Part shown: piece by piece, positions 1 to 8,625 of the stretch | Layout: each line of letters begins with the position of its first letter | Position numbering within the stretch: the stretch's first letter is position 1 | Assembly (NCBI GenBank): GCA_049602155.1 | Contig: JBMYRH010000001.1 | Location: forward strand, 310,001-374,000 | Direction of reading: 5' to 3' | Length of the DNA: 64,000 nt | DNA from: JBMYRH01 sp049602155 | GTDB lineage: Bacteria; Myxococcota_A; UBA9042; PHBI01; JBMYRH01 | Notes under the pieces: generated by a model | Told to the model about the DNA's origin: nothing | The model's input: the letters and a program-made list of their open reading frames with translations, nothing else | The model's database searches: none | Position numbers and translations under genes: made by a program

Positions 1-395
1 TGGTCCGCGATCATTAAGCGATCCACTCTGATCACACGGGTCCACATGCTCAGCGAGCGAATCTCGCTCAGAGCAGAGCGACTCGACGCCAATTTACGTT
101 TACAAACAGAGCCTTGAGGCGGAAAGGCTGAACAAACGTATAGCACGGTGGGGTCAACGCGAAAAGTACATTCTCGATCCATTTTTTACCACGCTACATA
201 GCGGGATCTAGCCGGGGATAACCCACTATATGTTGTGGTAAGGTCGTTTAACCCCTGCTTTTTAGCGCTCCTCCTATAACGGTGATAAGTCTTCGTGTTT
301 GTACGCTCTTGCGCACTTTAAGCCCCCACCTTAAGCTAACTTAGATTGTGGTAGATGGTGGATCAATATGGATCTACCGAGGTGGGGTGTTCCAG
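1..395 (+). promoter_or_regulatory. Non-coding leader upstream of the dcw cluster
   Basis: No convincing gene is seen in this stretch. It is more AT-rich than the rest of the window, as expected of a promoter region for the plus-strand division cluster. A perfect 7-bp inverted repeat, TTACCAC at 186-192 and GTGGTAA at 235-241, frames a smaller GGG/CCC hairpin near 214-224. GGTGG-type repeats lie just before mraZ (348-386). MraZ is known to repress its own operon by binding TGGG-type direct repeats, so part of this region may be its operator. I could not assign one clear -35/-10 pair. Confidence 0.45.
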
Positions 396-866
396 GTGTT
401 CTCCGGTCGTCATGACCATGCCCTCGACGACAAAGGTCGTACGATGGTTCCGAAGGAGTTCCGGGCGGTTTTAACCGTCCTGAGCCAGCGTTCGGTTATG
501 GTCTCGTACAAGCCAGGGAAGCCCGGGTGTCTTGAGGTCCGCACAGTGCCGTCATTCCAGGCATTTCAGCGTGACTTCAGCCGAACACGTAAGTCGGCCC
601 TCCTCGAGCGATTCGCCATCGTCTACTTCGGCAGCGCACGCTCAATCGAGCTCGACAGGACGGGGCGTCTGCTCCTTCCACCCGAGCTGAGAGAGCGCCT
701 CGGACTCACGGAGCGGGTCGCCTTCGTGGGAATCGACGGGGAGCGCTTCCAGTTGTGGCGGCCAGAGCACCTGGATGATGTGTACGACTTCTGTGATGAG
801 AAGGCGGACGACATCCAGGACGCGTTGAGCGAGGCGTTTGCCCACCTCGACGCTTCGGTGGATTAG
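396..866 (+). CDS. mraZ: Transcriptional regulator MraZ
   Basis: MraZ is the DNA-binding first gene of dcw clusters and represses or tunes the operon. The GTG start at 396 gives MFSGRHDHALDDKGR, which matches the canonical N-terminus of the family. A second family half-signature, SIELDRTGRLLLPPELRE, lies at about residues 83-100, so both AbrB-like swapped-hairpin halves are present. A GAGGTGG ribosome site lies at 379-385. Earlier in-frame GTG starts exist at 348 and 387 but add residues not expected in the family. The 156-residue length is close to the usual 140-155. rsmH follows after a short gap, the universal order. Confidence 0.93.
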   Translation: MFSGRHDHALDDKGRTMVPKEFRAVLTVLSQRSVMVSYKPGKPGCLEVRTVPSFQAFQRDFSRTRKSALLERFAIVYFGSARSIELDRTGRLLLPPELRERLGLTERVAFVGIDGERFQLWRPEHLDDVYDFCDEKADDIQDALSEAFAHLDASVD

Positions 867-930
867 CGCGCAACCTCGGTAGCGCGCCCCTCCACCACCG
901 TAATTGAAGCCCACCCCCCGCTCGACCTGC

Positions 931-1926
931 ATGTCAGGCCGCGTAGGATCTCGATTGACCGGTCGGATCTACCATATCCCTGTGATGGCTGAAGCCGTCG
1001 TTGCCTTGCTTGCAGCGGCCCCAGCAGGCGTCATCGTGGACGGGACGCTTGGAGGAGCAGGCCATAGCGCCGCGCTCGTTGAAGCGACGGATCGTCTTGT
1101 GGTCGGCGTGGACCAGGACCCCGACGCGCTGCATGAGGCATCGCAGCGGATGACCGAGGCAAGTGCACAGGGGCGGTTCAAAACGCTCCACGGAAACTTC
1201 AGAGATCTCCCGGCGCTCCTTGAGAGCGCGGAACTGCCGGGTGAGCAAGGGCTGGCGGGGATCCTCTTAGATCTCGGCGTCTCAAGCCATCAACTCGATG
1301 AGGCGAGCCGAGGCTTTGCGTTTCGGTTCCCCGACGCTCCGCTGGACATGCGCATGAACCCAAGTGAGGACTGCGCAACGGCGCGTGACCTCCTCGAGAC
1401 ACTCGACGCAGTGGCGCTAATGCGCGTACTGCGGGAGTACGGTGAGGTGCCAAGGCCCGACCGAGTCGCACGTGCCATCAAGCAAGCGGTCGCCGATGAG
1501 ACCATGGAGACGACGGGCGACCTGGCTCGGGTTGTAGAGAAGGCTGTACCTCCGAGGCGAAGCGGCGGTGTTCACCCTGCCACCACGGTGTTCCAAGCGC
1601 TTCGTATCGCGGTCAACAAAGAGCTAGAGGCCCTCGATGAGGTGCTCACAGCGGCAGAGCAGCTGCTCAAGCCCGGTGGCCGCTTAGCCGTCATCGCCTA
1701 CCACTCCTTGGAGGACCGACGCGTCAAGCAGCACTTCCGACGCGGTGAGCAGGGCCCTGCGCGACCCGGGCACCTTCCACCTCCGTCCGATTGGGTTCAA
1801 ACCTGGCAAGTCGTCACCTCAAAAGCGCTCAAGGCTTCTCCAGAGGAGATCGTCGAGAACCCGAGGGCACGCTCCGCGCGACTGCGCGTCGCCGCGCGGC
1901 CAATGCACGCTGGAGGTGCCGTATGA
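931..1926 (+). CDS. rsmH: 16S rRNA (cytosine-1402-N4)-methyltransferase RsmH (MraW)
   Basis: RsmH uses S-adenosylmethionine to N4-methylate C1402 in the decoding centre of 16S rRNA. HIPVMAEAV near the N-terminus, the SAM-binding VDGTLGGAGHS, GILLDLGVSSHQLD, GFAFRFPDAPLDMRM and the late AYHSLEDRRVKQHF are all clear family signatures. The ATG at 931 is chosen, but its ribosome site is poor. A TTG at 955 with AGGA upstream is a real alternative, and a TTG at 904 is less likely. The stop overlaps the ftsL start as ATGA, which implies translational coupling. Confidence 0.95.
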   Translation: MSGRVGSRLTGRIYHIPVMAEAVVALLAAAPAGVIVDGTLGGAGHSAALVEATDRLVVGVDQDPDALHEASQRMTEASAQGRFKTLHGNFRDLPALLESAELPGEQGLAGILLDLGVSSHQLDEASRGFAFRFPDAPLDMRMNPSEDCATARDLLETLDAVALMRVLREYGEVPRPDRVARAIKQAVADETMETTGDLARVVEKAVPPRRSGGVHPATTVFQALRIAVNKELEALDEVLTAAEQLLKPGGRLAVIAYHSLEDRRVKQHFRRGEQGPARPGHLPPPSDWVQTWQVVTSKALKASPEEIVENPRARSARLRVAARPMHAGGAV

Positions 1927-2285
1927 GTAACGCTCCTCAGCGCCGCACCAGGGGACCGAAGCTCAGCTGGAGAGTCGGCCGCTTCTTCGCCTTCTTGGGC
2001 CTCATGATCATCGTGGTCGGAACGGGCATTTACCAGGTGCATCAGCGACATCGACTCATCCAGCTCGGCTATGTGTTGGACGACGCCCGCTTCGAGCAAC
2101 GTCAGCTCTTGGAGACGAACAAGCGCCTGAACCTCGCGCTCTCTGCTCACAAAGACCCCAACGCGGTGAAGACCATCGCCACGGATCGGCTGGGGATGAG
2201 GGCTGCGACGCAGACCGACGAGTTCCGAGTGCCCTCCGACAAAGCTGTCGAAGTCGTCGATGAGGAGGCCCTCAATGCACCTTAG
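1923..2285 (+). CDS. ftsL: Cell division protein FtsL
   Basis: This is a 120-residue bitopic protein in the FtsL position between rsmH and ftsI. It has a basic cytoplasmic start, one membrane segment at about residues 22-41 (FFAFLGLMIIVVGTGIYQVH), and a periplasmic coiled coil with heptad spacing. The region ending in TDRLGM resembles the usual 'A..LGM' FtsL tail. FtsL joins FtsB and FtsQ to activate the FtsW-FtsI septal synthase. The start is fixed by the ATGA overlap with rsmH and a GGAGGTG ribosome site. FtsL is poorly conserved, so the name rests on topology plus position. Confidence 0.85.
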   Translation: MSNAPQRRTRGPKLSWRVGRFFAFLGLMIIVVGTGIYQVHQRHRLIQLGYVLDDARFEQRQLLETNKRLNLALSAHKDPNAVKTIATDRLGMRAATQTDEFRVPSDKAVEVVDEEALNAP

Positions 2286-3036
2286 CCGACGGCTCACACG
2301 CGGCGGAACACGCCTGCTTATCAGCCTGTTATTGGTGACCTCGGCCGCGGCATGCGGCCCGAACGTCCAAGACATGAACTCCAAGGCCGACTACCACTAC
2401 AAGCTCGCCAACAACCTCTTCTATGACGAGAACCCGCAAAGCGCGATGGAGGAGCTCTACCGCGCTCTTGAGTTCGATCAGAACCACGCCAAGGCTCATC
2501 ACCTGCTGGGCTTCATCTTCTTTGGCCGTCGGGACTTCCCGCGCGCCCTGCGCCATATGGAGCGCGCCGTAGAGCTCTCCCCAGACTTCGATATCGCCAT
2601 CGCCAACTTGGGGAACTTGATGCTCGCGATGGGGGAGTGGGAGAGGGCCATCCCCTACTTCCAGCAGCTGCTCAATAAGCCGCTCTACCGGACCCCCTAC
2701 CTCGCCTACAACAACATCGGATGGGCCCACTACAACTCAGCCCGATATGAAGACGCCATCAAACAATACGAGATGGCCATCTTCATGAACCCGAAGTTCT
2801 GCCTCGGTCATAACAACCTCGGACGCGTCAGGGCGCACCTAGGGGACACCAATGAGGCGCTCGACGCCTTCGCAAAGGCGATCGAGCTCTGCCCAAAGTA
2901 CGCCGAGCCCCACTACTTCATGGGCCGCATCTATCTCGCACTCAACGCCCAGGAAGAGGCGCTGAAACACTTTAAGACCTGTCGACAGATCGCCCCCGAC
3001 TCCCCTTACGGCAAAAAGTGCACGGAGGCCCTCTGA
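2275..3036 (+). CDS. TPR-repeat lipoprotein in the dcw cluster (PilF/Tgl-like)
   Basis: The 253-residue protein starts with a signal peptide ending in the lipobox SAAC (Cys at about residue 26), so it should be a lipoprotein. The rest is a run of about five to six tetratricopeptide repeats, for example ALEFDQNHAKAHHLLGFIFF, AVELSPDFDIAIANLGNLML and AIELCPKYAEPHYFMGRIYL. Length and architecture resemble PilF/PilW and the Myxococcus Tgl protein, which help the PilQ secretin assemble, but many TPR lipoproteins look alike. The ATG at 2275 is preferred because GAGGAGG lies at 2262-2268; the upstream ATG at 2260 overlaps that site. It overlaps ftsL upstream and ftsI downstream, so it is cotranslated with division genes. 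A role in the division machinery is only an inference. Confidence 0.75.
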   Translation: MHLSRRLTRGGTRLLISLLLVTSAAACGPNVQDMNSKADYHYKLANNLFYDENPQSAMEELYRALEFDQNHAKAHHLLGFIFFGRRDFPRALRHMERAVELSPDFDIAIANLGNLMLAMGEWERAIPYFQQLLNKPLYRTPYLAYNNIGWAHYNSARYEDAIKQYEMAIFMNPKFCLGHNNLGRVRAHLGDTNEALDAFAKAIELCPKYAEPHYFMGRIYLALNAQEEALKHFKTCRQIAPDSPYGKKCTEAL

Positions 3037-5741
3037 TCCGTTGGCGCACCAAGAAGGCCCCTAAGGCCGCTAAGCCGAGCCGTGAGGAGGAGCTCATCGC
3101 GCGACGAGACGGAATCCGTGCGCGGATGACCTTCACCGCGTTCGCGCTCGGCATCGGGATGGTCGTCACCTTTGGTGAGGTCGCGTTCCTGCAGCTCGGG
3201 CTCGGAGAGGAGCTGGAGCGCGAAGCGTCGCGGAACTATGTCCGTGAGGTCTCTCTCGATGACTGGCGGGGCGACATCGTCGACAGGGATGGTGCCCTGC
3301 TCGCGGTGACCGTTCATCGCTGGAGCGTCAGCGCAGATCCGACGCGGGTTCACCCAGACGTCGTCAAGGACGCGGCGGTCCTCCTCGCCGACCTGCTGGA
3401 TGCCGATGCGCGCGAGCTCACGCTGCGCTTACGCGGAGACACACAGCGCGCCTTCGATCTCGCCAACACCGACCCAACCAGCCGCCTCGCGCGGCACGCC
3501 GTCCGCCCCTTGGCGCAGGCCGTCGCGAAGGCCTTTGGCTTTCAAGAGACGCGCTTCAATCGCAAGCTCAAGCTGCTGGAGCACTTCTTCCGCACCGACC
3601 AGCTCCGTACCCGCGGCGTGTATGGGGTCGTGGACACCCTCGACAACCTCGCGAGTGTCGTGGACCGAGTGATGCAGAACAGCGCCCATGAGCTGCGCTT
3701 TTTCCCCTCGTCGGGTCGTCGCTTCGTGTACCTGGACCGCGACATTGATGACGAGACCGCCCGTCGCATCGAGACCATGAAGACGCGCTACTCCGAGGGG
3801 TGTCGAGTCGCACGACGCGAGGGCCGCCCTTGCCGCAACCCGCTAGCCGCGATCGACTTGAGGCCAGAGCCACGACGCTACTACCCCAAACGGCAGCTTG
3901 GTACGCAGCTCGTCGGCTTGGTGGGCAGCGACTCCAAGGGGCTCGATGGTATCGAGCGGTCATTGGACGGTGTCCTCGCCGGCAAAGAACACACGACACG
4001 CATCATCCGCGACCGCCGGGGACGGGCCATCTACCTTGAGGGGATCCCGGAAGACACGGACTTCACCGCCCACACCGTCGAACTTACGATCGACCAGGAC
4101 ATCCAAGCCCTGGCCGAGAACGTGATCGGCAAGACCTGCATGGCCTCTGGAGCCCGCGCTGGGTACGGCATCGTCATGAAGGTCGACACAGGCGAGGTCC
4201 TCGCAGCTGCGAGCTTCCCCACCTTCAATCCGAACACGTACCGGGAGTTCTTCAAGGAGCGACGCCCGATGGTCGACCAACGTGTCGCCCTCGCTCAGGC
4301 GCGCGACGATCTGCGGTGGGCGTCGACTTGGCCGGGAATGAGTCAAACGCACCCGGGCCGCACCAAGGAGCTTCTCCGTGGCTCTTGGCGCGAGCTCGCC
4401 CGCCAAACAAACGCCTTTGTCGAGTACCAAGACGCCTATCCAAACGCGGCACGTCACACAGCCTTCCAGAGCGCCTATGAGCCAGGCTCCATCCTCAAGG
4501 TCTTGACCTTGGCGGCCTGGATCGAAGAGGACGTCCGCCCGATTGGACATCAATACGACTTGATGAACGGTGAGTGGGACCTCGAGGACGGGACTGAGAC
4601 CCTTGAGTCCAGTGTGATTGGAGACGATCACCGCTACGACGTCGAGACAAGTGACCCAGTCTTCGGTCTGAAAACCTCATCCAACATCGTCTACGGCCAG
4701 ATGGGCCTCGACCTCGGCGCCGAGCGACTTTCGAGGTACCTCCGGAGCTTCGGCCTTGGCTCGCAGACTGGCATTGGATTCCCCGGCGAGTCCCGAGGGC
4801 TGCTCCGCGAAGCAAAAGACTGGAAGAAGGTCGAGACCGTCAACATCGCCTTCGGTCAGGGGGTCTCAGCGACTGGGGTCCAATTGGTGTCGGCACTCTC
4901 CGGGCTCGCCAACGGTGGCGTGAGGATGAAGCCCATGCTGATTCGTCGCGTGATCGCGCCCGACGGTCGGGTCTCTCAAGCTTGGGAGCCCCAGGTCTTA
5001 GAGCGGGTCGTGAGCGAGCGCACTGCCAGCACCGTCTTAGACGTCATGGCCACCGTCATTGAGCCGGGCGGCACGGGTACAAGGGCGTACATCCCTGAAT
5101 ACCCCGTCGCTGGCAAAACCGGCACAGGCCAGAAGCCTCACCTCCGTAAAAAGGGCTACGCTGAGAACATGTGGGTCGCGACCTTCTTCGGCGTCGCCCC
5201 GGTTGATGATCCAGAGCTCGCCGTCCTGGTCCTCATTGATGAACCGAAAGGGAAGCGCTACGGCGGCGTCATCGCGGCACCTGCCTTCCGTGAGATCATG
5301 CGTGGTGCCCTGCGCCACCTTGGCGTCCCTTCCCCCTACGACGACTCCTACCAAGTCGCCGCGATCGACCCAGAGCAACTCCAAAAGCGCCGCAGCAAGC
5401 CCAAGCGGGCTGAAGAATCGCTGGCCGCGGCGGCTCCGCCTGTGGACCCGAACGCCGCAGCCGAGGTCCCCGTCCCTGACTTCGTCGGGATGACGATGGA
5501 TCAGGTGCGACGTACAGCGAGCGAGTTCGGCCTAGAGGTGCGCTACGTCGGCACGGGGACAGCGCGTTCGCAAGATCTCGCTCCGCATGAACGTGTCGAT
5601 GCGTGGTCGGAGATCACCATCGTGTTCGAGCCACGTGCACCCGATGCATCGCTGGCAGCGACCTTCAAAGAGGCGTCCCCAGGCGGACCCCAGACCCACC
5701 GTCCTCCCACGCCGCGCAGCTTCTTGGGGGACACACCATGA
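3018..5741 (+). CDS. ftsI: Septal peptidoglycan transpeptidase FtsI (PBP3-type) with PASTA domain
   Basis: FtsI is the class B penicillin-binding protein that cross-links septal peptidoglycan with FtsW. A cytoplasmic start and one membrane helix (about residues 37-59) precede the dimerisation domain. The transpeptidase has all three motifs: SILK at 491-494, SSN at 554-556 and KTG at 700-702. A C-terminal PASTA domain (about 816-875) begins VPVPDFVGMTMDQVRR. At 907 residues it is much longer than the usual 550-700. Extra sequence lies in the N-terminal domain (about 170-290) and as roughly 75 residues just before the SxxK motif (about 412-485). The start is uncertain: GTG 3018 has no good ribosome site, while GGAGG at 3024-3028 would suit a CTG at 3033. 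The end overlaps murE as ATGA. Confidence 0.93.
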   Translation: MHGGPLIRWRTKKAPKAAKPSREEELIARRDGIRARMTFTAFALGIGMVVTFGEVAFLQLGLGEELEREASRNYVREVSLDDWRGDIVDRDGALLAVTVHRWSVSADPTRVHPDVVKDAAVLLADLLDADARELTLRLRGDTQRAFDLANTDPTSRLARHAVRPLAQAVAKAFGFQETRFNRKLKLLEHFFRTDQLRTRGVYGVVDTLDNLASVVDRVMQNSAHELRFFPSSGRRFVYLDRDIDDETARRIETMKTRYSEGCRVARREGRPCRNPLAAIDLRPEPRRYYPKRQLGTQLVGLVGSDSKGLDGIERSLDGVLAGKEHTTRIIRDRRGRAIYLEGIPEDTDFTAHTVELTIDQDIQALAENVIGKTCMASGARAGYGIVMKVDTGEVLAAASFPTFNPNTYREFFKERRPMVDQRVALAQARDDLRWASTWPGMSQTHPGRTKELLRGSWRELARQTNAFVEYQDAYPNAARHTAFQSAYEPGSILKVLTLAAWIEEDVRPIGHQYDLMNGEWDLEDGTETLESSVIGDDHRYDVETSDPVFGLKTSSNIVYGQMGLDLGAERLSRYLRSFGLGSQTGIGFPGESRGLLREAKDWKKVETVNIAFGQGVSATGVQLVSALSGLANGGVRMKPMLIRRVIAPDGRVSQAWEPQVLERVVSERTASTVLDVMATVIEPGGTGTRAYIPEYPVAGKTGTGQKPHLRKKGYAENMWVATFFGVAPVDDPELAVLVLIDEPKGKRYGGVIAAPAFREIMRGALRHLGVPSPYDDSYQVAAIDPEQLQKRRSKPKRAEESLAAAAPPVDPNAAAEVPVPDFVGMTMDQVRRTASEFGLEVRYVGTGTARSQDLAPHERVDAWSEITIVFEPRAPDASLAATFKEASPGGPQTHRPPTPRSFLGDTP

Positions 5742-7228
5742 AGTTACATGACGTCCTACAAAGCGCAGGGGTCCCCAACCAGGTGACTGGACCGCGTGAC
5801 GTCTCACTCACCGACCTGGTGTGCGACTCTCGCGCCGTGACGCCCGGCAGCGCCTTCGTAGCGATTCGCGGCTTCCACGTCGACGGTCACGACTATATCG
5901 CCCCCGCCATGAGCCAAGGCGCCAGCGCCATCTTCGCAGAGACCATGCCCCCTGCCGATCTTGAGGAGCACGTAGCATGGGTGCGCGTGACCTCGACAGA
6001 CGACGCCTTGGGGCACCTCGCGGCTGCCTTTCACGGTCACCCCTCCGAGCGCATTGAGGTCATGGCCGTGACCGGGACGAACGGCAAAACGACCGTCAGC
6101 TGGCTTGTCGAAGCGATCTTGAAGCACGCGGGGCACCGCACAGGGCTGGTCGGTACCATCGAGACCCATATCGGTGAGCAGGTTGAGCCGGCCGTCTTCA
6201 CGACCCCCTTTGGCGACGAAATGCAGCGCCTTTTGGGCCGAATGAGAGACGCCGAGTGCAGCCACGCGATCCTCGAAGCCTCGAGCCATGGCTTGAAGCA
6301 AGACCGAGTCGCAGGCGTACGCATCGCGGCGGCCGGCTTCACCAACCTCAGCCGCGATCACCTCGACTTCCACCTGACGATGGACGACTACCAAGCGTCC
6401 AAAAAGCGCCTCTTCTCGCACTATGCGCTCGCGGCAGCCATCAACATTGATGATCCCGTCGGCGCGGCCTTTGCCGATGACTTCGACGGACCACTCCTCA
6501 GGCTCTCCGTCGAGGGGGACACCTCCGCCGATGTTATCGTCACCGAGCTGACCTGTGAGCTGGACGGATGCCGTGCCGTCGTCGAGACCCCAGACGGTGT
6601 CGTCAACCTCAACCTCGACCTCGTCGGTAAACACAACGTCGAAAATGCCTTGGTGGCGCTCGGCATGTGCAGACTGGTCGGTGTGCCCTTCGCGGTCGGC
6701 GCCAAGGCGCTGTCTTCTGGTGCGCGCGTCCCCGGTCGCCTCGAGCGCGTCGACGGGCCCCGGGCCGTCCTCGTGGATTACGCCCACACCCCTGATGCCC
6801 TCATCAACGTGTTGCAAGGGCTCCGTCCAATGGTGTCGGGCCGCCTAATTTGTGTCTTCGGAGCCGGTGGAAACCGTGATGCTGGAAAGCGCGCGCACAT
6901 GGGCGCTGCGGTTGAGCGATACGCCGACCTCCCGGTCGTGACCAGCGACAACCCGCGGACAGAGGTCCCCGAGGCTATCGTCGAAGCGATCCTCAGCGGG
7001 ATGGCCCCTGAAGGCCAGCGGATCGTCGAGGTCGATCGGCGGATGGCCATCGAGCAAGCGATCTACATCGCCACCCCCGACGACCTGGTCCTGATCGCGG
7101 GCAAAGGTCACGAGACCTACCAGGTCATCGGCACCACGAAGTACGAATTTGACGACAGGACCGTCGCTAAGGGCGCCATGAGCCAACTCGCACAGGGGAC
7201 AGCGACCCTCGCTGGAGGTGCTGCATGA
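5738..7228 (+). CDS. murE: UDP-MurNAc-tripeptide synthetase MurE (meso-DAP type)
   Basis: MurE adds the third stem-peptide residue to UDP-MurNAc-L-Ala-D-Glu in the cytoplasm, using ATP. The N-terminal uridine-binding domain has DSRAVTPGSAFVAIRG. The P-loop VTGTNGKTTVSW lies near residue 110, and LEASSHGL and the carbamylated-lysine region follow. DNPR at residues 404-407 is the recognised meso-diaminopimelate specificity motif, so the peptidoglycan is DAP-type. The ATG at 5738 overlaps the ftsI stop (ATGA) and follows a G-rich ribosome site. At 496 residues it is full length. The end overlaps murF. Confidence 0.97.
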   Translation: MKLHDVLQSAGVPNQVTGPRDVSLTDLVCDSRAVTPGSAFVAIRGFHVDGHDYIAPAMSQGASAIFAETMPPADLEEHVAWVRVTSTDDALGHLAAAFHGHPSERIEVMAVTGTNGKTTVSWLVEAILKHAGHRTGLVGTIETHIGEQVEPAVFTTPFGDEMQRLLGRMRDAECSHAILEASSHGLKQDRVAGVRIAAAGFTNLSRDHLDFHLTMDDYQASKKRLFSHYALAAAINIDDPVGAAFADDFDGPLLRLSVEGDTSADVIVTELTCELDGCRAVVETPDGVVNLNLDLVGKHNVENALVALGMCRLVGVPFAVGAKALSSGARVPGRLERVDGPRAVLVDYAHTPDALINVLQGLRPMVSGRLICVFGAGGNRDAGKRAHMGAAVERYADLPVVTSDNPRTEVPEAIVEAILSGMAPEGQRIVEVDRRMAIEQAIYIATPDDLVLIAGKGHETYQVIGTTKYEFDDRTVAKGAMSQLAQGTATLAGGAA

Positions 7229-8625
7229 TGCCCCTCTCGCGCGAGACTATTGCTCAAGCCCTCGAGGCTCAGACAGTCCGTGGCCTAGCTGGGCCTGACG
7301 TCACGATGGTCTTTACCGACACCCGACGACCGAGCGTCGGGGGGCTCTTTGTCGCCCTCTGTGGCGACAACTTCGATGGCCATGATCACGTGCAAGCGGC
7401 ACTTGAGGCCGGTGCCTGTGGCGCCGTCGTCTCCAAGTCAGTCTCCCTCCCTCCGGCATTCGAGGCCGGCGCCTTCATCGTCACGGTAAAAGACACTCGC
7501 GTGGCCCTGAGCGCCCTCGGGTACTTGGTCCGTCAGGCGCACCCGGGACGCTTCGCCGCCGTGACGGGCTCCGTCGGTAAGACGACCGTAAAGGACATGC
7601 TGAAGGCAGCGCTGACCGACAGCGGTTCAGTCACTGCCAGCCCGGGCAATTGGAACAATGAGATCGGCGTCCCGCTCTCGCTCTTCTCCACGTGTGGTGA
7701 CGAGGCCTTTGTCATTTTAGAGCTCGGCATGAGCGCGCCAGGAGAGATCGCCGCGTTGACTCAGATCGCCGAGCCATCGGTGGGTGTCATCACCGCGGCC
7801 GCAGCGGCGCACCTTGAGTTCTTCACAAGCATCGACGCTATTGCTGACGCGAAAGCAGAGCTCTGGGAGCACCTGCCAACCACGGGTCGTGCAGTCGCCT
7901 GCGCCGATGATCCTCGCGTCCTGTCGCGTGCCCGTAACCTCAAACCAGACGGACTGCTCACCTATGGGCAAGCCTCAGATGCAGACTTCAGGGTTGTGAG
8001 CCTTGAGCAAACCCCCAAAGGGGTCACTGCGACCATCGCCCACCCGGCAGGGGAAGCGATCGTGCGCCTCGCTGGCTTGGGGCGTCACAACGCTGTGAAT
8101 GCGGCTGGTGCGCTCGCTGCCGCGAGCCTACTCGGTGTGCCTGTGGCCCAAGCCGCTGCATCCCTGAGTACGCATTTCCGCCCCGCCGCCCACCGCTTGG
8201 TCGTGCACGAGACACCCTCAAAGGCCTTCGTGCTCGACGACTGCTACAACGCCAACCCCATGAGCACCAACGCCGCCCTCGATACATTGGCGGCCGTCGG
8301 CAACTCGGCCTGCGGCCTTGGGGCCGTGCTGGGCTCAATGCTGGAGCTCGGCGAGCAGGCTGATGCACTCCACCGCGATGTGGGCCGTCACGCTGCCTCA
8401 GTAGGCCTGGTTTGGCTTGCTGCAACGGGCCCCCACGCCGATGCCCTCGCCGAGGGTGCGCGCGAAGGTGGCGTCGAGACAGTCCACGTCGTCGACGACG
8501 CGATGGAGCTAGAGGAGGCCGTCAGGAGCTTCACCACCGACGGTCGATGGCTCCTCTTGAAGGGCAGCCGTGGCGGGCGCTTAGAGCGCCTATTGCCCAC
8601 ACTCGGCATAGGGGAGGTGAGCTAA
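7225..8625 (+). CDS. murF: UDP-MurNAc-tripeptide-D-Ala-D-Ala ligase MurF
   Basis: MurF joins D-Ala-D-Ala to the MurE product, completing the UDP-MurNAc pentapeptide. It has an N-terminal substrate domain with FTDTRRPSVGGLFVAL, an ATP-binding P-loop VTGSVGKTTVKDM near residue 113, NWNNEIGVPLSL, and the C-terminal domain with DDCYNANPMSTNAAL and GSMLELGEQ. The 466 residues fit the family. The start overlaps the murE stop and the stop shares one base with the mraY start (TAATG). murD and murC, which act before it in the pathway, are not in this cluster. Confidence 0.97.
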   Translation: MMPLSRETIAQALEAQTVRGLAGPDVTMVFTDTRRPSVGGLFVALCGDNFDGHDHVQAALEAGACGAVVSKSVSLPPAFEAGAFIVTVKDTRVALSALGYLVRQAHPGRFAAVTGSVGKTTVKDMLKAALTDSGSVTASPGNWNNEIGVPLSLFSTCGDEAFVILELGMSAPGEIAALTQIAEPSVGVITAAAAAHLEFFTSIDAIADAKAELWEHLPTTGRAVACADDPRVLSRARNLKPDGLLTYGQASDADFRVVSLEQTPKGVTATIAHPAGEAIVRLAGLGRHNAVNAAGALAAASLLGVPVAQAAASLSTHFRPAAHRLVVHETPSKAFVLDDCYNANPMSTNAALDTLAAVGNSACGLGAVLGSMLELGEQADALHRDVGRHAASVGLVWLAATGPHADALAEGAREGGVETVHVVDDAMELEEAVRSFTTDGRWLLLKGSRGGRLERLLPTLGIGEVS

